Positions 20,401 through 29,960 of a stretch of 64,000 nt of DNA are shown piece by piece. The notes beneath the pieces are model-generated. The model did no database searches and was not told the origin of the DNA. It saw only the letters and a list, made by a program, of their open reading frames with translations. The position numbers and the translations under genes are program-made. Numbering within the stretch: position 1 is the stretch's first letter; each line of letters starts with the position of its first letter. This stretch comes from Paraburkholderia sp. CNPSo 3274. Its GTDB lineage: Bacteria > Pseudomonadota > Gammaproteobacteria > Burkholderiales > Burkholderiaceae. The stretch lies in the NCBI RefSeq assembly GCF_024206475.1, contig NZ_JAMBPR010000012.1, positions 62,001 through 126,000 on the forward strand, read 5' to 3'.

Positions 20401-21882
20401 GACGCCGACGCCTGGCGCGCCGTCGTGCAGCAGTTGCGCGGGACCGCAGTGGCCCAGGCCCAAGGCTCGTCACCTGCGCCCGCGGCGGCGAGCGGCGTCC
20501 AGGCGGCGGTTCCCCCGCCGCGAACCGCCGCCGAAAGAGCGGCAGAGCGGATGGCTCGAGACGCGGCGCCGGGCGCAGCCTCCGAATCGGAAGCGGAGAA
20601 CCCCGCCGCCGCCGCCGCTGCCGCGCCGCAAAGCCCGGCATCGGCAACCACGGCGGCCGCGCCGGCCGCAGCCTCGTCACCGCTCGCGCCCAACGGCGCG
20701 GTCGGCCAGTTCCTGCCGTCGCGCTTCGCGGTCCACGTCGGCACGCTCACGCTGCTCAAGCGCCACTGGGAGAACGTCGTGCTCGGCGCGTCGCGCACCG
20801 GCGAGCGCGGCAACGAATGGCAGGCCAACGTCGCCTCCAACCAGGTCTCGGGCCACGTCTCGTGGAAGCCAGGCGTCGTGCCGGGCGCGCCTGGCACGCT
20901 CGAAGCGCGGCTCGCGCGCCTCACCGTGCCCGCCGCCACCGAAAACGACCTGCTCGGCCAGGCGATGTCGCAGCCCGCGCAGAACATGCCGTCGATCGAC
21001 CTCGTCGTGAACCAGCTCATCGTGCGCGACCGCGATCTCGGCCGCCTCCAGGTGAACGCGCACAACTTCGACGACAACGGCGTGCCGGTCTGGCAGCTCG
21101 ACCAGCTCGACATCAGCAACCCAGACGCGCACCTCACCGCTACGGAAAACTGGCGCGCGGTGGGCGACACGGGCGCCGGCGACGACTCGGCCGCGGCCGG
21201 CATGCAAATGGCGCGCCGCACGGCGCTCGACTTCCATCTCGACATCAAGGACGCCGGCGCGCTGCTCGTACGCGCCGGCAGGCCGCACGTGCTCAAGAAC
21301 GGCACGGGCACGCTCTCGGGCAACCTGGAATGGCAAGGCGGCCCCACGCGCATCGACTTCCCGTCGCTCAGCGGCAACCTCACGCTCGACCTGCATCACG
21401 GCCAGATCCTCAAGGTCGATCCGGGCGTGGCGAGGCTGCTTGGCGTGTTGAGCCTGCAAAGCCTTGCGCGCTTCGTCACGACGGACTTCCGCGACATCAT
21501 CGGCGAAGGCCTGCCCTTCACGAGCGCGACGGCCACCGCGCAGATCCAGAACGGCATTGGCAGCACCAACGACTTCAAGCTCGTCACCGCCCCCGGGCGC
21601 GCGACGATGGCAGGCAGCGTCGACCTGGCGCACGAAACCCAGGACCTGCGCGTGCACGTGGTGCCGACGGTCAGCGCGGGCGCGGGCGTGGTCGTAGCGG
21701 CCATCATCAATCCGCTCTTCGGCCTCGGCGCGCTGATCGGCGACGTCGTGCTCTCGCAAACGCTCGAGCACGCGTTCGCGATGGACTTCGCGATCACGGG
21801 CCCGTGGGCCAAACCGCACGTCGAGCGGCTGCATGGCGATCAGGGTAAGATGGACGCGCAGTCGCCGGCCACAGTGCACTAA
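17410..21882 (+). CDS. yhdP: YhdP family AsmA-like protein
   Basis: The 1490-aa protein has a short His-rich cytosolic start, one membrane anchor (about residues 37-62, LRVLAIIALVLYFIVSVLLL) and a very long periplasmic part with AsmA-like C-terminal repeats. Family members (YhdP, TamB, YdbH) form bridges that carry phospholipids from inner to outer membrane. A Pro/Ala/Ser-rich low-complexity stretch (about residues 1018-1094) looks like a linker inserted in the otherwise structured chain. The gene precedes a nitrilase-family gene and tldD, an order conserved in beta-proteobacteria. Confidence 0.9.
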   Translation: MSERNDHAGLPQSGHASQATESGGPHHHHPVLRQTLRVLAIIALVLYFIVSVLLLGLRYVVLPYVDNFRPRIEQLVSSKIHAEFRIGKLAPHWSGFQPGIDVTNLTIRDRHGDIALDVPHATASVSWRSVVLLEPLLSSIVVEQPDVHLAREDDGTLTVAGVPVPTTHTGNATFTTWLMRQQAIVLRGGTLRWHDATRDVPDLALSHIRLAILNDGYDHRLALQAPAEGTVLHGPLDFRAHFTHAHYAQAGKPISWTGDTYLSTGPVDLPTLARYINFPIATYAGRIDNSIWAHFSNGRILEASGALEGANISLRTRPTQPLLDMPVASFHWSMGIQPGDYSLKLRDMHAELGQPPLDDGTPLTRSLALTTLDARFRQPTLQHGQLMSVHGDRIDLGILAEFMRALPLPGRVQGALVRFDPRGLVANYDLSLERAKPESGEAAAEQRSTSVEPVTHYRFKGDLQGISVNAQEPGPGLTPRGHPRAGLPGVENLWGHIDADESHGTINLDTDNVAITLPGVFDNPRLTLDRLYGAAKWAVAAEREPGNRMKAFTVDVASLGIENADARAKMTAHYTNPGKGRGSLDLVAHFDEAKVKAIPRYLPTAISEKTRIYLGHGLQAGRSKGATIEIHGDLTKFPYSRDPDAGQFRIVAPFTGGRFDPSPFPPRKMRNGAPNVWPAFDGIDGVFKLHENKLRFDVDRGHYRNFVLRNVSGRIEELGIKGSDIVIEGSGRGPLADLLDYADHSSIGYLSKHATAKVRAQGQSTLALKLTIPRHPMPKVLLAGAIGFENNTLTANNVPPVSNLTGRVRFTNHSANVDRLTARFLGGDLRASGGMRDDGHYAVNVAGDVAVDAARGLNLHGMAAAAIGRLSGAAPYSLSVAGQRGRLPDVKANADLTGLALDLPAPFGKAAGTPMPLNFELQPGTGAPAESATGTDARASDTAFEHAEFTLGPLAARYVMRRHPGHVPEVVRGAIGMNRPADLPSEGVTAAVDLPTFDADAWRAVVQQLRGTAVAQAQGSSPAPAAASGVQAAVPPPRTAAERAAERMARDAAPGAASESEAENPAAAAAAAPQSPASATTAAAPAAASSPLAPNGAVGQFLPSRFAVHVGTLTLLKRHWENVVLGASRTGERGNEWQANVASNQVSGHVSWKPGVVPGAPGTLEARLARLTVPAATENDLLGQAMSQPAQNMPSIDLVVNQLIVRDRDLGRLQVNAHNFDDNGVPVWQLDQLDISNPDAHLTATENWRAVGDTGAGDDSAAAGMQMARRTALDFHLDIKDAGALLVRAGRPHVLKNGTGTLSGNLEWQGGPTRIDFPSLSGNLTLDLHHGQILKVDPGVARLLGVLSLQSLARFVTTDFRDIIGEGLPFTSATATAQIQNGIGSTNDFKLVTAPGRATMAGSVDLAHETQDLRVHVVPTVSAGAGVVVAAIINPLFGLGALIGDVVLSQTLEHAFAMDFAITGPWAKPHVERLHGDQGKMDAQSPATVH

Positions 21883-21970
21883 ATAGCGCACTCAGTTGCC
21901 AACCAGGTGCACTGCGCCGTGGGCACGCGGTATGCGCGCCATGTACCCCGAACCCGTTCAAGATCTGCCG

Positions 21971-22798
<828 letters not shown>

Positions 22799-22949
22799 CG
22801 CACGTAAGGCACGCGATGAATCGCACCCAGGGCACCCCGCGAATGAACACCATCGAATTCCACGCGAGTTCTACGTTTAAGGCGCTTGATTTCGCAGCAC
22901 CGCGCCCGAATCTCCATTGACAGACTCATCGATTGATCCCAAAGAGCGC

Positions 22950-24416
22950 ATGAACATCATCGAACCCGGCATCCGCAATCTGGCGACCGCGAAGGACTTG
23001 CTCCTCACGCCCTACGGCCTCGACGAGGCAGTGCTCACGCGCACGCTCGGCGAGATCTTCACGCATCGCATCGACTACGCCGACCTTTACTTCCAGACCA
23101 CGCGCAGCGAGGCCTGGAGCCTCGAGGAAGGCATCGTCAAGTCGGGCAGCTTCAGCATCGACCAGGGCGTGGGCGTGCGCGCCGTGTCCGGCGAGCGCAC
23201 TGCTTTCGCGTACTCCGACGACCTCTCGCACGAAGCGATCCGCCAGGCCGCCATCGCCACGCGCTCGATCGCCAAGTCCGGCGGCGGCAAGCAGAAAATC
23301 CAGGTGGCGAAGTCGCTCACGGGCATTGCGGGCCGCGATCTGTACCTGCCCTCCGACCCGTTGAGTTCGCTCGACGCTACCGAAAAAGTGAAGCTGCTCG
23401 AACGCATCGAGGAGATGGCGCGTGGGCGAGATCCGCGCATCACGCAAGTCATGGCCGCGCTCGCGGGCGAGTACGACGTGGTGCTCGTCGCACGCAGTGA
23501 CGGCGCGCTCGCCGCCGACATCCGCCCCCTCGTGCGCGTTTCGGTCACAGTGATCGCCGAGCAGAACGGCCGACGCGAGATCGGCAACGGCGGCGGCGGC
23601 GGCCGCTACGACTACGGTTATTTCACTGACGACATCCTGTCGAAGTACGTGGACGACGCCGTGCACGCGGCGCTCGTGAACCTCGAAGCACGCCCGGCGC
23701 CCGCCGGCGCGATGACCGTCGTGCTCGGCCCGGGCTGGCCCGGCGTGCTGTTGCATGAGGCGATCGGCCACGGCCTCGAAGGCGACTTCAACCGCAAGGG
23801 TTCGTCGGCGTTCGCAGGGCGCATTGGCGAACGGGTGGCCGCGAAGGGCGTGACCGTGGTCGACGACGGCACGCTGCCCAACCGCCGCGGCTCGCTCAAT
23901 ATCGACGACGAGGGCAATCCCACGCAGTGCACGACGCTGATCGAAGACGGCATTCTCAAGGGCTACATTCAGGACTCGCTCAACGCGCGCCTCATGAAGA
24001 TGCCCGTGACGGGCAACGCGCGCCGCGAGTCGTACGCAGCGCTCCCCATGCCGCGCATGACCAACACGTACATGCTCAACGGCGACAAGGACCCGCAGGA
24101 AATCCTGGGCTCGGTGAAGAACGGCCTGTATGCCGTGAACTTCGGCGGCGGCCAGGTGGACATCACGAACGGCAAGTTCGTGTTCTCGGCCTCCGAAGCC
24201 TACATGATCGAGAACGGCAAGATCACCTACCCCGTGAAGGGCGCGACGCTCATTGGCAGCGGCCCGGAATCGCTCAAGTACGTGAGCATGATCGGCAACG
24301 ACATGCGCCTGGACTCGGGCGTGGGCGTGTGCGGCAAGGAGGGCCAGAGCGTGCCGGTGGGCGTAGGTCAGCCGACGCTGCGCATCGACCGCATGACGGT
24401 GGGCGGCACGGTTTAA
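22950..24416 (+). CDS. tldD: metalloprotease TldD
   Basis: The 488-aa protein is the TldD half of the TldD/TldE(PmbA) protease, which processes peptides such as microcin precursors and degrades unfolded peptides. The zinc motif HEAIGH (His269, Glu270, His274) is followed by [12 protein letters not shown]. The C-terminal [20 protein letters not shown] is characteristic. The ATG at 22950 was chosen; a TTG start 11 codons upstream is also in frame. No tldE is in the window. Confidence 0.95.
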   Translation: MNIIEPGIRNLATAKDLLLTPYGLDEAVLTRTLGEIFTHRIDYADLYFQTTRSEAWSLEEGIVKSGSFSIDQGVGVRAVSGERTAFAYSDDLSHEAIRQAAIATRSIAKSGGGKQKIQVAKSLTGIAGRDLYLPSDPLSSLDATEKVKLLERIEEMARGRDPRITQVMAALAGEYDVVLVARSDGALAADIRPLVRVSVTVIAEQNGRREIGNGGGGGRYDYGYFTDDILSKYVDDAVHAALVNLEARPAPAGAMTVVLGPGWPGVLLHEAIGHGLEGDFNRKGSSAFAGRIGERVAAKGVTVVDDGTLPNRRGSLNIDDEGNPTQCTTLIEDGILKGYIQDSLNARLMKMPVTGNARRESYAALPMPRMTNTYMLNGDKDPQEILGSVKNGLYAVNFGGGQVDITNGKFVFSASEAYMIENGKITYPVKGATLIGSGPESLKYVSMIGNDMRLDSGVGVCGKEGQSVPVGVGQPTLRIDRMTVGGTV

Positions 24417-24450
24417 GACCTTTGCCTGCGCGCATCCCATGCACGGTGGT

Positions 24451-24480
24451 GCGGAAATTCCGCATCGCCGTGCGGATTTT
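24451..24480 (+). terminator. weak intrinsic terminator after tldD
   Basis: A 6-bp stem TCCGCA (24459-24464) and TGCGGA (24471-24476) with a 6-nt loop is followed by TTTT. An overlapping alternative hairpin (24451-24463) could compete. The stem is short, so the call is tentative. Confidence 0.4.
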
Positions 24481-24533
24481 CTGCACATGAGTCATTTTTT
24501 GCGCAGATAGTCCGCTTTTTTACCGCGCCCCGC

Positions 24534-24563
24534 TTGCCAGCCACGAGAAGACCGGGTTATAAA
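24534..24563 (+). promoter_or_regulatory. sigma-70-type promoter of the aroG leader
   Basis: TTGCCA (24534-24539) and TATAAA (24558-24563) are separated by 18 nt. Transcription would begin near 24570, about 40 nt before the leader peptide start. Confidence 0.65.
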
Positions 24564-24607
24564 GGCAGTCACCCTTTCGACGTAACGAACGTTCAGACAA
24601 CACCGCC

Positions 24608-24676
24608 ATGTTCGCCACGAAGTTTTATTTTTACTTCTTTTGGTATCTCAGACCGCTGGCGGATCGAGAGGGTTGA
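24608..24676 (+). CDS. aromatic-amino-acid-rich leader peptide of aroG
   Basis: A 22-codon ORF begins MFATKFYFYFFWYLR and ends in TGA at 24674-24676. Residues 6-13 are eight aromatic residues in a row: four Phe, three Tyr and one Trp. It lies just downstream of a good promoter and just upstream of an intrinsic terminator and aroG, as in the trp and phe leader peptides of other proteobacteria. Stalling at these codons when charged aromatic tRNAs are scarce would release the antiterminator. The upstream ribosome-binding site is weak. The coding call is from composition and position only. Confidence 0.75.
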   Translation: MFATKFYFYFFWYLRPLADREG

Positions 24677-24737
24677 TAGTACGCGCAGGACCCCGAACAT
24701 ACGAGAAACCGCCAGCCAAGCCTGGCGGTTTTTTTTC
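24653..24737 (+). promoter_or_regulatory. transcription attenuator (antiterminator/terminator) of aroG
   Basis: The terminator is a stem of ACCGCCAG (24708-24715) and CTGGCGGT (24722-24729), extendable by A-T pairs, with a 6-nt loop and an uninterrupted T-run to 24736. The 5' arm can instead pair with GCTGGCGG (24655-24662), eight perfect base pairs, which lies at the end of the leader peptide ORF. The two structures exclude each other because both use the CCGCCAG segment. This is the textbook layout of ribosome-mediated attenuation. Confidence 0.75.
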
Positions 24738-24830
24738 GCCCTTAGTTTCGAGCCGCACCTTCATCTAACCGAATTTGAAGCACCGTCTGAACGACGCACG
24801 CTACGCACCCAGGATCAGGAGAAAACGACC

Positions 24831-25904
24831 ATGCCCCCGCACAACACCGACGATGTCCGCATTCGCGAACTCAAGGAACTCACGCCGCCCGCTCACCTGA
24901 TCCGCGAATTCCCCTGCTCGGAAGCCGCCTCCACGCTGATCTTCGAATCGCGCCGCGCCATGCACCGCATCCTGCACGGCATGGACGACCGCCTGATCGT
25001 CATCATCGGGCCGTGCTCGATTCACGACACCAAGGCCGCGGTCGACTACGCGAAGAAGCTTGTGGAAGAGCGCCAGCGCTTCAAGAACGAGCTCGAGATC
25101 GTGATGCGCGTGTACTTCGAGAAGCCGCGCACGACGGTGGGCTGGAAGGGCCTCATCAACGACCCGTTCCTCGACAACAGCTTCAAGATCAACGACGGTC
25201 TGCGCACCGCGCGCGAGCTGCTCGTCTCCATCAACGAGCTGGGCCTGCCCGCCGGCACCGAATACCTCGACATGATCAGCCCGCAGTACATCGCCGACCT
25301 GATCTCGTGGGGCGCGATCGGTGCACGCACAACGGAATCGCAGGTGCACCGCGAGCTGGCTTCGGGGTTGTCGTGCCCGGTCGGCTTCAAGAACGGCACG
25401 GACGGCAACGTGAAGATCGCCGTGGACGCGATCAAGGCCGCGTCGCAGCCGCACCATTTCCTCTCGGTGACGAAGGGCGGCCACTCGGCCATCGTCTCGA
25501 CCGCGGGCAATGAGGACTGCCATGTGATTCTGCGTGGCGGCAAGACGCCGAACTACGACGCGGAAAGCGTGAACGCCGCATGCAGCGATATCGGCAAGGC
25601 GGGTCTCGCCGCGCGCCTCATGATCGACGCGAGCCACGCGAACAGCTCGAAGAAGCACGAGAACCAGATTCCGGTGTGCGCCGATATTGGCCGCCAGGTG
25701 GCGGCGGGCGATGAGCGCATCATCGGCGTGATGGTGGAGTCGCACCTCGTGGCGGGCCGCCAGGACCTGAAGGAAGGCTGCGAGCTGACCTATGGCCAGA
25801 GCATCACCGACGCGTGCATCGGCTGGGACGAAAGCGTGGGCGTGCTCGAAGGGCTCGCGCAAGCTGTGAAGCAGCGTCGCATTGCGCGCGGTTCGGGCAA
25901 CTGA
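24831..25904 (+). CDS. aroG: 3-deoxy-7-phosphoheptulonate (DAHP) synthase, type I
   Basis: The 357-aa enzyme condenses phosphoenolpyruvate and erythrose-4-phosphate, the entry into the shikimate pathway. Family motifs include IGPCSIHD, KPRTTVGWKGLINDP, GAIGARTTESQVHRE, GFKNGTDG and DASHANSSKKHE. The ATG at 24831 has AGGAG nine bases upstream; the open frame continues far upstream only through the leader region. It would be controlled by the attenuator described separately. Feedback specificity (Phe, Tyr or Trp) cannot be decided by eye. Confidence 0.96.
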   Translation: MPPHNTDDVRIRELKELTPPAHLIREFPCSEAASTLIFESRRAMHRILHGMDDRLIVIIGPCSIHDTKAAVDYAKKLVEERQRFKNELEIVMRVYFEKPRTTVGWKGLINDPFLDNSFKINDGLRTARELLVSINELGLPAGTEYLDMISPQYIADLISWGAIGARTTESQVHRELASGLSCPVGFKNGTDGNVKIAVDAIKAASQPHHFLSVTKGGHSAIVSTAGNEDCHVILRGGKTPNYDAESVNAACSDIGKAGLAARLMIDASHANSSKKHENQIPVCADIGRQVAAGDERIIGVMVESHLVAGRQDLKEGCELTYGQSITDACIGWDESVGVLEGLAQAVKQRRIARGSGN

Positions 25905-25960
25905 GTTCGGCACGCATCGGAGCGCGCGGTGCGGTCATGAAAGCCGCGCTGCGCGTGAAT

Positions 25961-26899
25961 TCACAGGCGCGCTGCGCGCTCGGGCCGCACGGCGCCTATG
26001 CACAGATCGGCAATCCCGATCACGTTGCCGATGAGCCTGCCGCGCCGGTCGAGATGCGCCTCCGGGCGCACTGACTTCACGCAGTTCATGCTTAGCGCGC
26101 GCAGGATGTTGCTGGTCGCTTCCTTGCGCGACATCACACCCTTGTTGCACAGGTACATCGCGTTGACCACCTGCGAATAGCCGAAGCGCCGGCCCGATAC
26201 GCGCCCGCCTCGCAGCCCGAGGTGGACGCCCAGCAGATAGTCGCAGTACACGACCCCGCCACGGCGCGCAAGGCGCCGCGAGAAGTCCTTGTCCTCCAGC
26301 CAGCCGTACAGCACGAGACGCTCGTCGAAGCGCAGATCGGCGATAGCCTGCGCGCGGCACGCCATGTTGCAGCCATACAACTCAACGCAGGGCCGCAGCG
26401 GCGGACGCCGCAGCACCTCGGCTTGTGCGCCATCCACGAGCTCGACGGCTTCTTCCCACGAGATCGGCTGCGTGTTCGCGCCATCTCGCAGCGTGCGGCC
26501 CGAAAAGCCCACGAGATTCGCGTCGCTTTCGAACAGTTCCACGCAAAGCTCGATCCAGTGCCGCTCGGGCGCGAAGTCGTCGTCGAGGAAAATCACGATG
26601 TCGATGTCCGGCGCAAGCGCGTCGAGCGCACGATTGCGCTGCACGCTCGAACCCGCAGTGCCGATGATTTCATTCACGCGCAAACCGTTGGCATCGTAAG
26701 GTCCGATGTCGTCTGCGCTGCTCCCCGAAAGGATGATCTGATCCGGCCGCACCGTTTGCCGCGCGAGCAGACGCACGACCCATGCAGTCGCCGCAGGCCT
26801 CCCCTTGGTCGCGATCACCGCCGCGACGCGCATGCGCGCCTTCGCGCCGTTCGGGGCCGCCAAGGAAGACGCGAGATCATCGGTAGCGAGCGTTGTCAT
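25961..26899 (-). CDS. glycosyltransferase family 2
   Basis: The 312-aa GT-A type enzyme begins with VAAVIATKGRPAATAWVVRL and carries the metal-binding run IFLDDDFAPE at about residue 110, then a C-terminal half with LYGWLEDKDFSRRLARRGG, typical of the acceptor side. The start at 26899 follows GGAG at 7 nt; a longer frame to 26983 exists. It is convergent with aroG and marks the left edge of the polysaccharide locus. Donor and acceptor sugars are unknown. Confidence 0.85.
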   Translation of the reverse strand: MTTLATDDLASSLAAPNGAKARMRVAAVIATKGRPAATAWVVRLLARQTVRPDQIILSGSSADDIGPYDANGLRVNEIIGTAGSSVQRNRALDALAPDIDIVIFLDDDFAPERHWIELCVELFESDANLVGFSGRTLRDGANTQPISWEEAVELVDGAQAEVLRRPPLRPCVELYGCNMACRAQAIADLRFDERLVLYGWLEDKDFSRRLARRGGVVYCDYLLGVHLGLRGGRVSGRRFGYSQVVNAMYLCNKGVMSRKEATSNILRALSMNCVKSVRPEAHLDRRGRLIGNVIGIADLCIGAVRPERAARL

Positions 26900-27305
26900 C
26901 GGTTTCTCCGCATTCCGGTGGTCGTTTCGACTCGAATCGAGGTTAGCACGAGGCCCTCGCGCCGCCAGTCGGTCCGGATTCAAGTTGTCCGAAACGATCT
27001 ATTCAACGACTGATTCCAACTGTTTGTGAACGAGCATGCGTTGGGGGGACGCAGTGTGCGCGGTGTCTGTATCGGTCGCGTATTGACGAACCTTTTACCG
27101 CTTCTCTTTTCGTGAATTAATTTCGCATTTCTTGCACTTTTTTGCGCTTTTATCGATTACGCATCGCCCATAGCGCAGCCCCTCCTCTGAAATGCGTTCA
27201 ATAGCAATTTTCGGATTCCTCTTTCGTGAAGACTCGCCTACAACTGCTAAAAGAGACTTGCGCAAATATGACCGACTAACCCGCCTCCGGACAGATCCTC
27301 TCAAC
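26900..27305. other. AT-rich divergent intergenic region
   Basis: These 406 bp lie between two divergent glycosyltransferase genes. Bases about 27090-27290 are clearly richer in A+T than their surroundings. A frame is open here in continuation of the downstream gene, but its codons (ATA, AAA, AGA, ACT) are unlike the GC-ending codons of the neighbours, so I read it as non-coding. No confident promoter was assigned. Confidence 0.5.
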
Positions 27306-28502
27306 ATGACTGCGTCGACACGTCGGAGCCAGCCAGTGGAACACGAGATCATCTCTCCGGGCACAACGGTTTGCGAAACCGAATCCGGCGCGCGGCTCAA
27401 ACGCCCAGTGGTCTTCTACGTGCAGCCATTGATCGCGCGCTATCGCATCGAAGTCATCGAGTCGCTCAACCGTCTTTTCTCCGTCAAGGTGTTCGCGTGT
27501 TCCGAGGGCGTGGAGGCCACCGGCTTTTCGCGCGAGAAGCCCGCCTGCGACGAATTCGTCGAAACGCATATCGTCAGTTTCGCGGGCCTGCCCTCGCGAC
27601 GTATTCGCATGCAAAGCCGCGTGCTGAGCCGCATCGTTTTCGAACGTCCCGATGCGGTCCTGATCTTTGCAGACGTTCGCTATCTCTCGCTATGGCTCGC
27701 GCTCCTGGCAGGACGCGTGATGCGCGTACCCGTGCTGATTCACGGCCAGGGGCTCTATCGGCACGAGTCCGCGGGACTCATGCGCACGGTCTGCTACCGC
27801 CTCGCGGTCGCGCTCGCCGTGCGCTACGTCTGCTATACCGAGGCGTCGCGGCGCTCGCTCGTCGCCATCGGCTGCCCGCTCGCGAAGCTCGTCGTCGCGA
27901 ACAACGCACTCACCGTCTCGCGCGGTGTGGAGCCCGCCACCAAGACGGGCGCCGAGAGCGGCGTCCTCTTCATCGGCAGGCTGCGCGAAGGGTCGGAGAT
28001 CGAACCGCTCATCGACGTGGTCGGGCAGCTTCATGCCGAAGGCAGCGACATCACACTCCACGTGATCGGCGACGGCGAGCATGGCGAGCGCCTGAAGCGC
28101 AAGTACAGCGATCGCAGCTACGTGGTCTGGTATGGCGCGGTGTTCGACGACGACGCCATCGCGACCATCAGCCGGCGCTGCCGCGTGGGCTGCTATCCGG
28201 GCTCGGCGGGCTTGAGCGTCGTGCACATGTTCGCGTTGAGCCTGCCGCCCATCGTGCACGACCGGTTGCCGCTGCACATGGGCCCGGAGCCGGGCTATGT
28301 CGAGGACGGCCGCACCGGCTTTTTCTTCGGGCGCGATGGCGGCACAGAAGCGCTTGCCGCCACGCTGCGGCGCATCTGGTCCATGCCGCCCGAAGAAATG
28401 CGCGCAGCCGCCGCCGCCGCGCATGCGGTGTACTGCCAGCTCAACTCGCCCACGCTAGGACATCAGCTCGCCGAGATCGTCGAAGCGGCGCTGCGCGCCT
28501 GA
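27306..28502 (+). CDS. glycosyltransferase family 4 (GT-B)
   Basis: The protein is about 398 aa from the ATG at 27306. It has an N-terminal acceptor domain (VVFYVQPLIARYRIEVIESL) and a C-terminal Rossmann half with GVLFIGRLREGSEIEPLID and a nucleotide-sugar region (VGCYPGSAGLSVVHMFALSLPPIVHD). The classical E-x7-E is not obvious, as in some GT4 subfamilies. The true start is uncertain: an upstream ATG at 27192 has poor codon use and no ribosome-binding site. The stop codon lies in the first unit of a 12-bp tandem repeat. Confidence 0.78.
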   Translation: MTASTRRSQPVEHEIISPGTTVCETESGARLKRPVVFYVQPLIARYRIEVIESLNRLFSVKVFACSEGVEATGFSREKPACDEFVETHIVSFAGLPSRRIRMQSRVLSRIVFERPDAVLIFADVRYLSLWLALLAGRVMRVPVLIHGQGLYRHESAGLMRTVCYRLAVALAVRYVCYTEASRRSLVAIGCPLAKLVVANNALTVSRGVEPATKTGAESGVLFIGRLREGSEIEPLIDVVGQLHAEGSDITLHVIGDGEHGERLKRKYSDRSYVVWYGAVFDDDAIATISRRCRVGCYPGSAGLSVVHMFALSLPPIVHDRLPLHMGPEPGYVEDGRTGFFFGRDGGTEALAATLRRIWSMPPEEMRAAAAAAHAVYCQLNSPTLGHQLAEIVEAALRA

Positions 28503-28547
28503 ATCCCCGCTTGAATCCCCGCTTCAATCCCCGCTTCAATCCCTCTG
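28500..28547. repeat. 12-bp tandem repeat, four units
   Basis: Units TGAATCCCCGCT, TGAATCCCCGCT, TCAATCCCCGCT and a diverged TCAATCCCTCTG occur head to tail. The array begins with the TGA stop of the upstream glycosyltransferase and ends 9 bp before the wzx stop, filling the gap between two convergent genes. Confidence 0.85.
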
Positions 28548-28556
28548 CACTCCGGC

Positions 28557-29804
28557 TTATCTCTGCCGCGAGACGCGATACAGCATCCATGCCGCGCACG
28601 AGGCCAGCCCGAAGGTCATCGACCATGCCACGCCCGTTACACCCCACATGTGCAACGAAGGTGGCACGGACAGGATGAGCGCCACGACCTGGAGCAGCGA
28701 TGCGACCGTGACGGCACGCGCGTCGCCAACGGCGCGCAGATACGAGGCGAGCACCGAGTTCAGCGCGCTGATCGCCATGTTGATGACGAAGATGCGAAAG
28801 AGCGGCACGGCCGACAACCACGCGGCGCCGAGCACGAGCGAAAAGAGCGGCTCGGCGGCGAAGCGCAGCACGATCACCACACACGCCAGCCCTGCCACGG
28901 CCACCATGAGATACAGCCGGAACAGCCGCGCGGCCGACTGCGCGCCGCCACGATGATGCGCAGCGAACGTGGGAAACAGATACTGCGACATGGCGAGCGC
29001 GGCGTCTGCAAGCAGCATTTGCGCGAGCTTCGAGGACATCTGCCAGGCGCCCAGCTGCGTCGGCCCGAGCAGCTTGCCCACCACGACCTTGTCGAACTGG
29101 TTGGTGATCAGAATGATCACGCTGCTCGCCCAGATCCAGCGGCTGAACCCCACGTAATGACCAATGCCCGACCAGCGCAGCCGGATCGGTGGACGCGGCG
29201 AGAGCGCGATCCATGTCACGACGCTCTTGAACGCCTCGCCGATCATCATGCCGAGCAGCAGCGAGTACGGACCCGCACCCGCGAGTGCGAGCGCAATGCC
29301 GAAGCCGCAGTCGAGACACGAGGACGAGATTTCGATCGCCGCAATATGCTGGAAGTGGCGCTCGCGCTGCGTGATGAAATACGCGGGCGAGGCGAGCCCG
29401 CGCAAGAGCGGCAGCAGCGCGGCGAGCTGCACGAGCCCGATGGCGCCGCCCAGGTGGAATTGCGCGTCCATGAGCGGCGCGCTCGCGACGAGCAGCCCCC
29501 CGATCAGCAGGCCCCGCGTGGCGAGCGTGGTCCAGACGGCGCCGGCCTCGGCGCGCGTTGGTGCCGACTGGCCCTGTATGACGGCTTGCGCGAGTCCGGT
29601 GTCGGAGAGCGCTTCGGCAATCGCGACCGCGAGCAACGCGACGCTCGCGAGACCGATTGCGGATGGCCCGAGAATGCGCCCGATCACGAGAAACTTGACG
29701 GCCACGAGGCCGCGCACGACGACCTGCTGCAACAGCACCCAGGTCGCCGCGCCGGGTCCGAAGCCGGCCTTGATCGGTATGGCTGGCAGCCGCATTGCGC
29801 GCAA
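28557..29804 (-). CDS. wzx: Wzx-type polysaccharide flippase
   Basis: The 415-aa hydrophobic protein has about twelve predicted membrane helices in the MATE/MOP flippase pattern. The N-terminal LQQVVVRGLVAVKFLVIGRILGPSAIGLAS is typical of Wzx/RfbX exporters (quoted in part: RGLVAVKFLVIGRILGPSA). It would move the undecaprenyl-linked repeat unit across the inner membrane. A TTG start at 29804 sits seven bases after AGGAG; the next ATG (29795) is badly spaced. The gene is flanked by tandem repeats on both sides. Confidence 0.85.
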   Translation of the reverse strand: MRAMRLPAIPIKAGFGPGAATWVLLQQVVVRGLVAVKFLVIGRILGPSAIGLASVALLAVAIAEALSDTGLAQAVIQGQSAPTRAEAGAVWTTLATRGLLIGGLLVASAPLMDAQFHLGGAIGLVQLAALLPLLRGLASPAYFITQRERHFQHIAAIEISSSCLDCGFGIALALAGAGPYSLLLGMMIGEAFKSVVTWIALSPRPPIRLRWSGIGHYVGFSRWIWASSVIILITNQFDKVVVGKLLGPTQLGAWQMSSKLAQMLLADAALAMSQYLFPTFAAHHRGGAQSAARLFRLYLMVAVAGLACVVIVLRFAAEPLFSLVLGAAWLSAVPLFRIFVINMAISALNSVLASYLRAVGDARAVTVASLLQVVALILSVPPSLHMWGVTGVAWSMTFGLASCAAWMLYRVSRQR

Positions 29805-29960
29805 AATGCCTCTCCTGTTGTCGATCTCTGAGTCGGAGCTTTAGCCCCTTTTCCCAGTTCCCTTCAAGCATGTTTGGCAACGCGTTTTCGTCACCCGTTC
29901 TGGACCTTACCGCGCCGCAGCGTCCACGACGCGCCATCTACCAGGTGGAATCAGACGGGG

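Noticed and set aside
24534..24830. N-terminal extension of AroG from an upstream in-frame start
   Set aside because: The extension would run through the promoter, leader ORF and terminator in a different frame; ATG 24831 has a good ribosome-binding site and matches family length.
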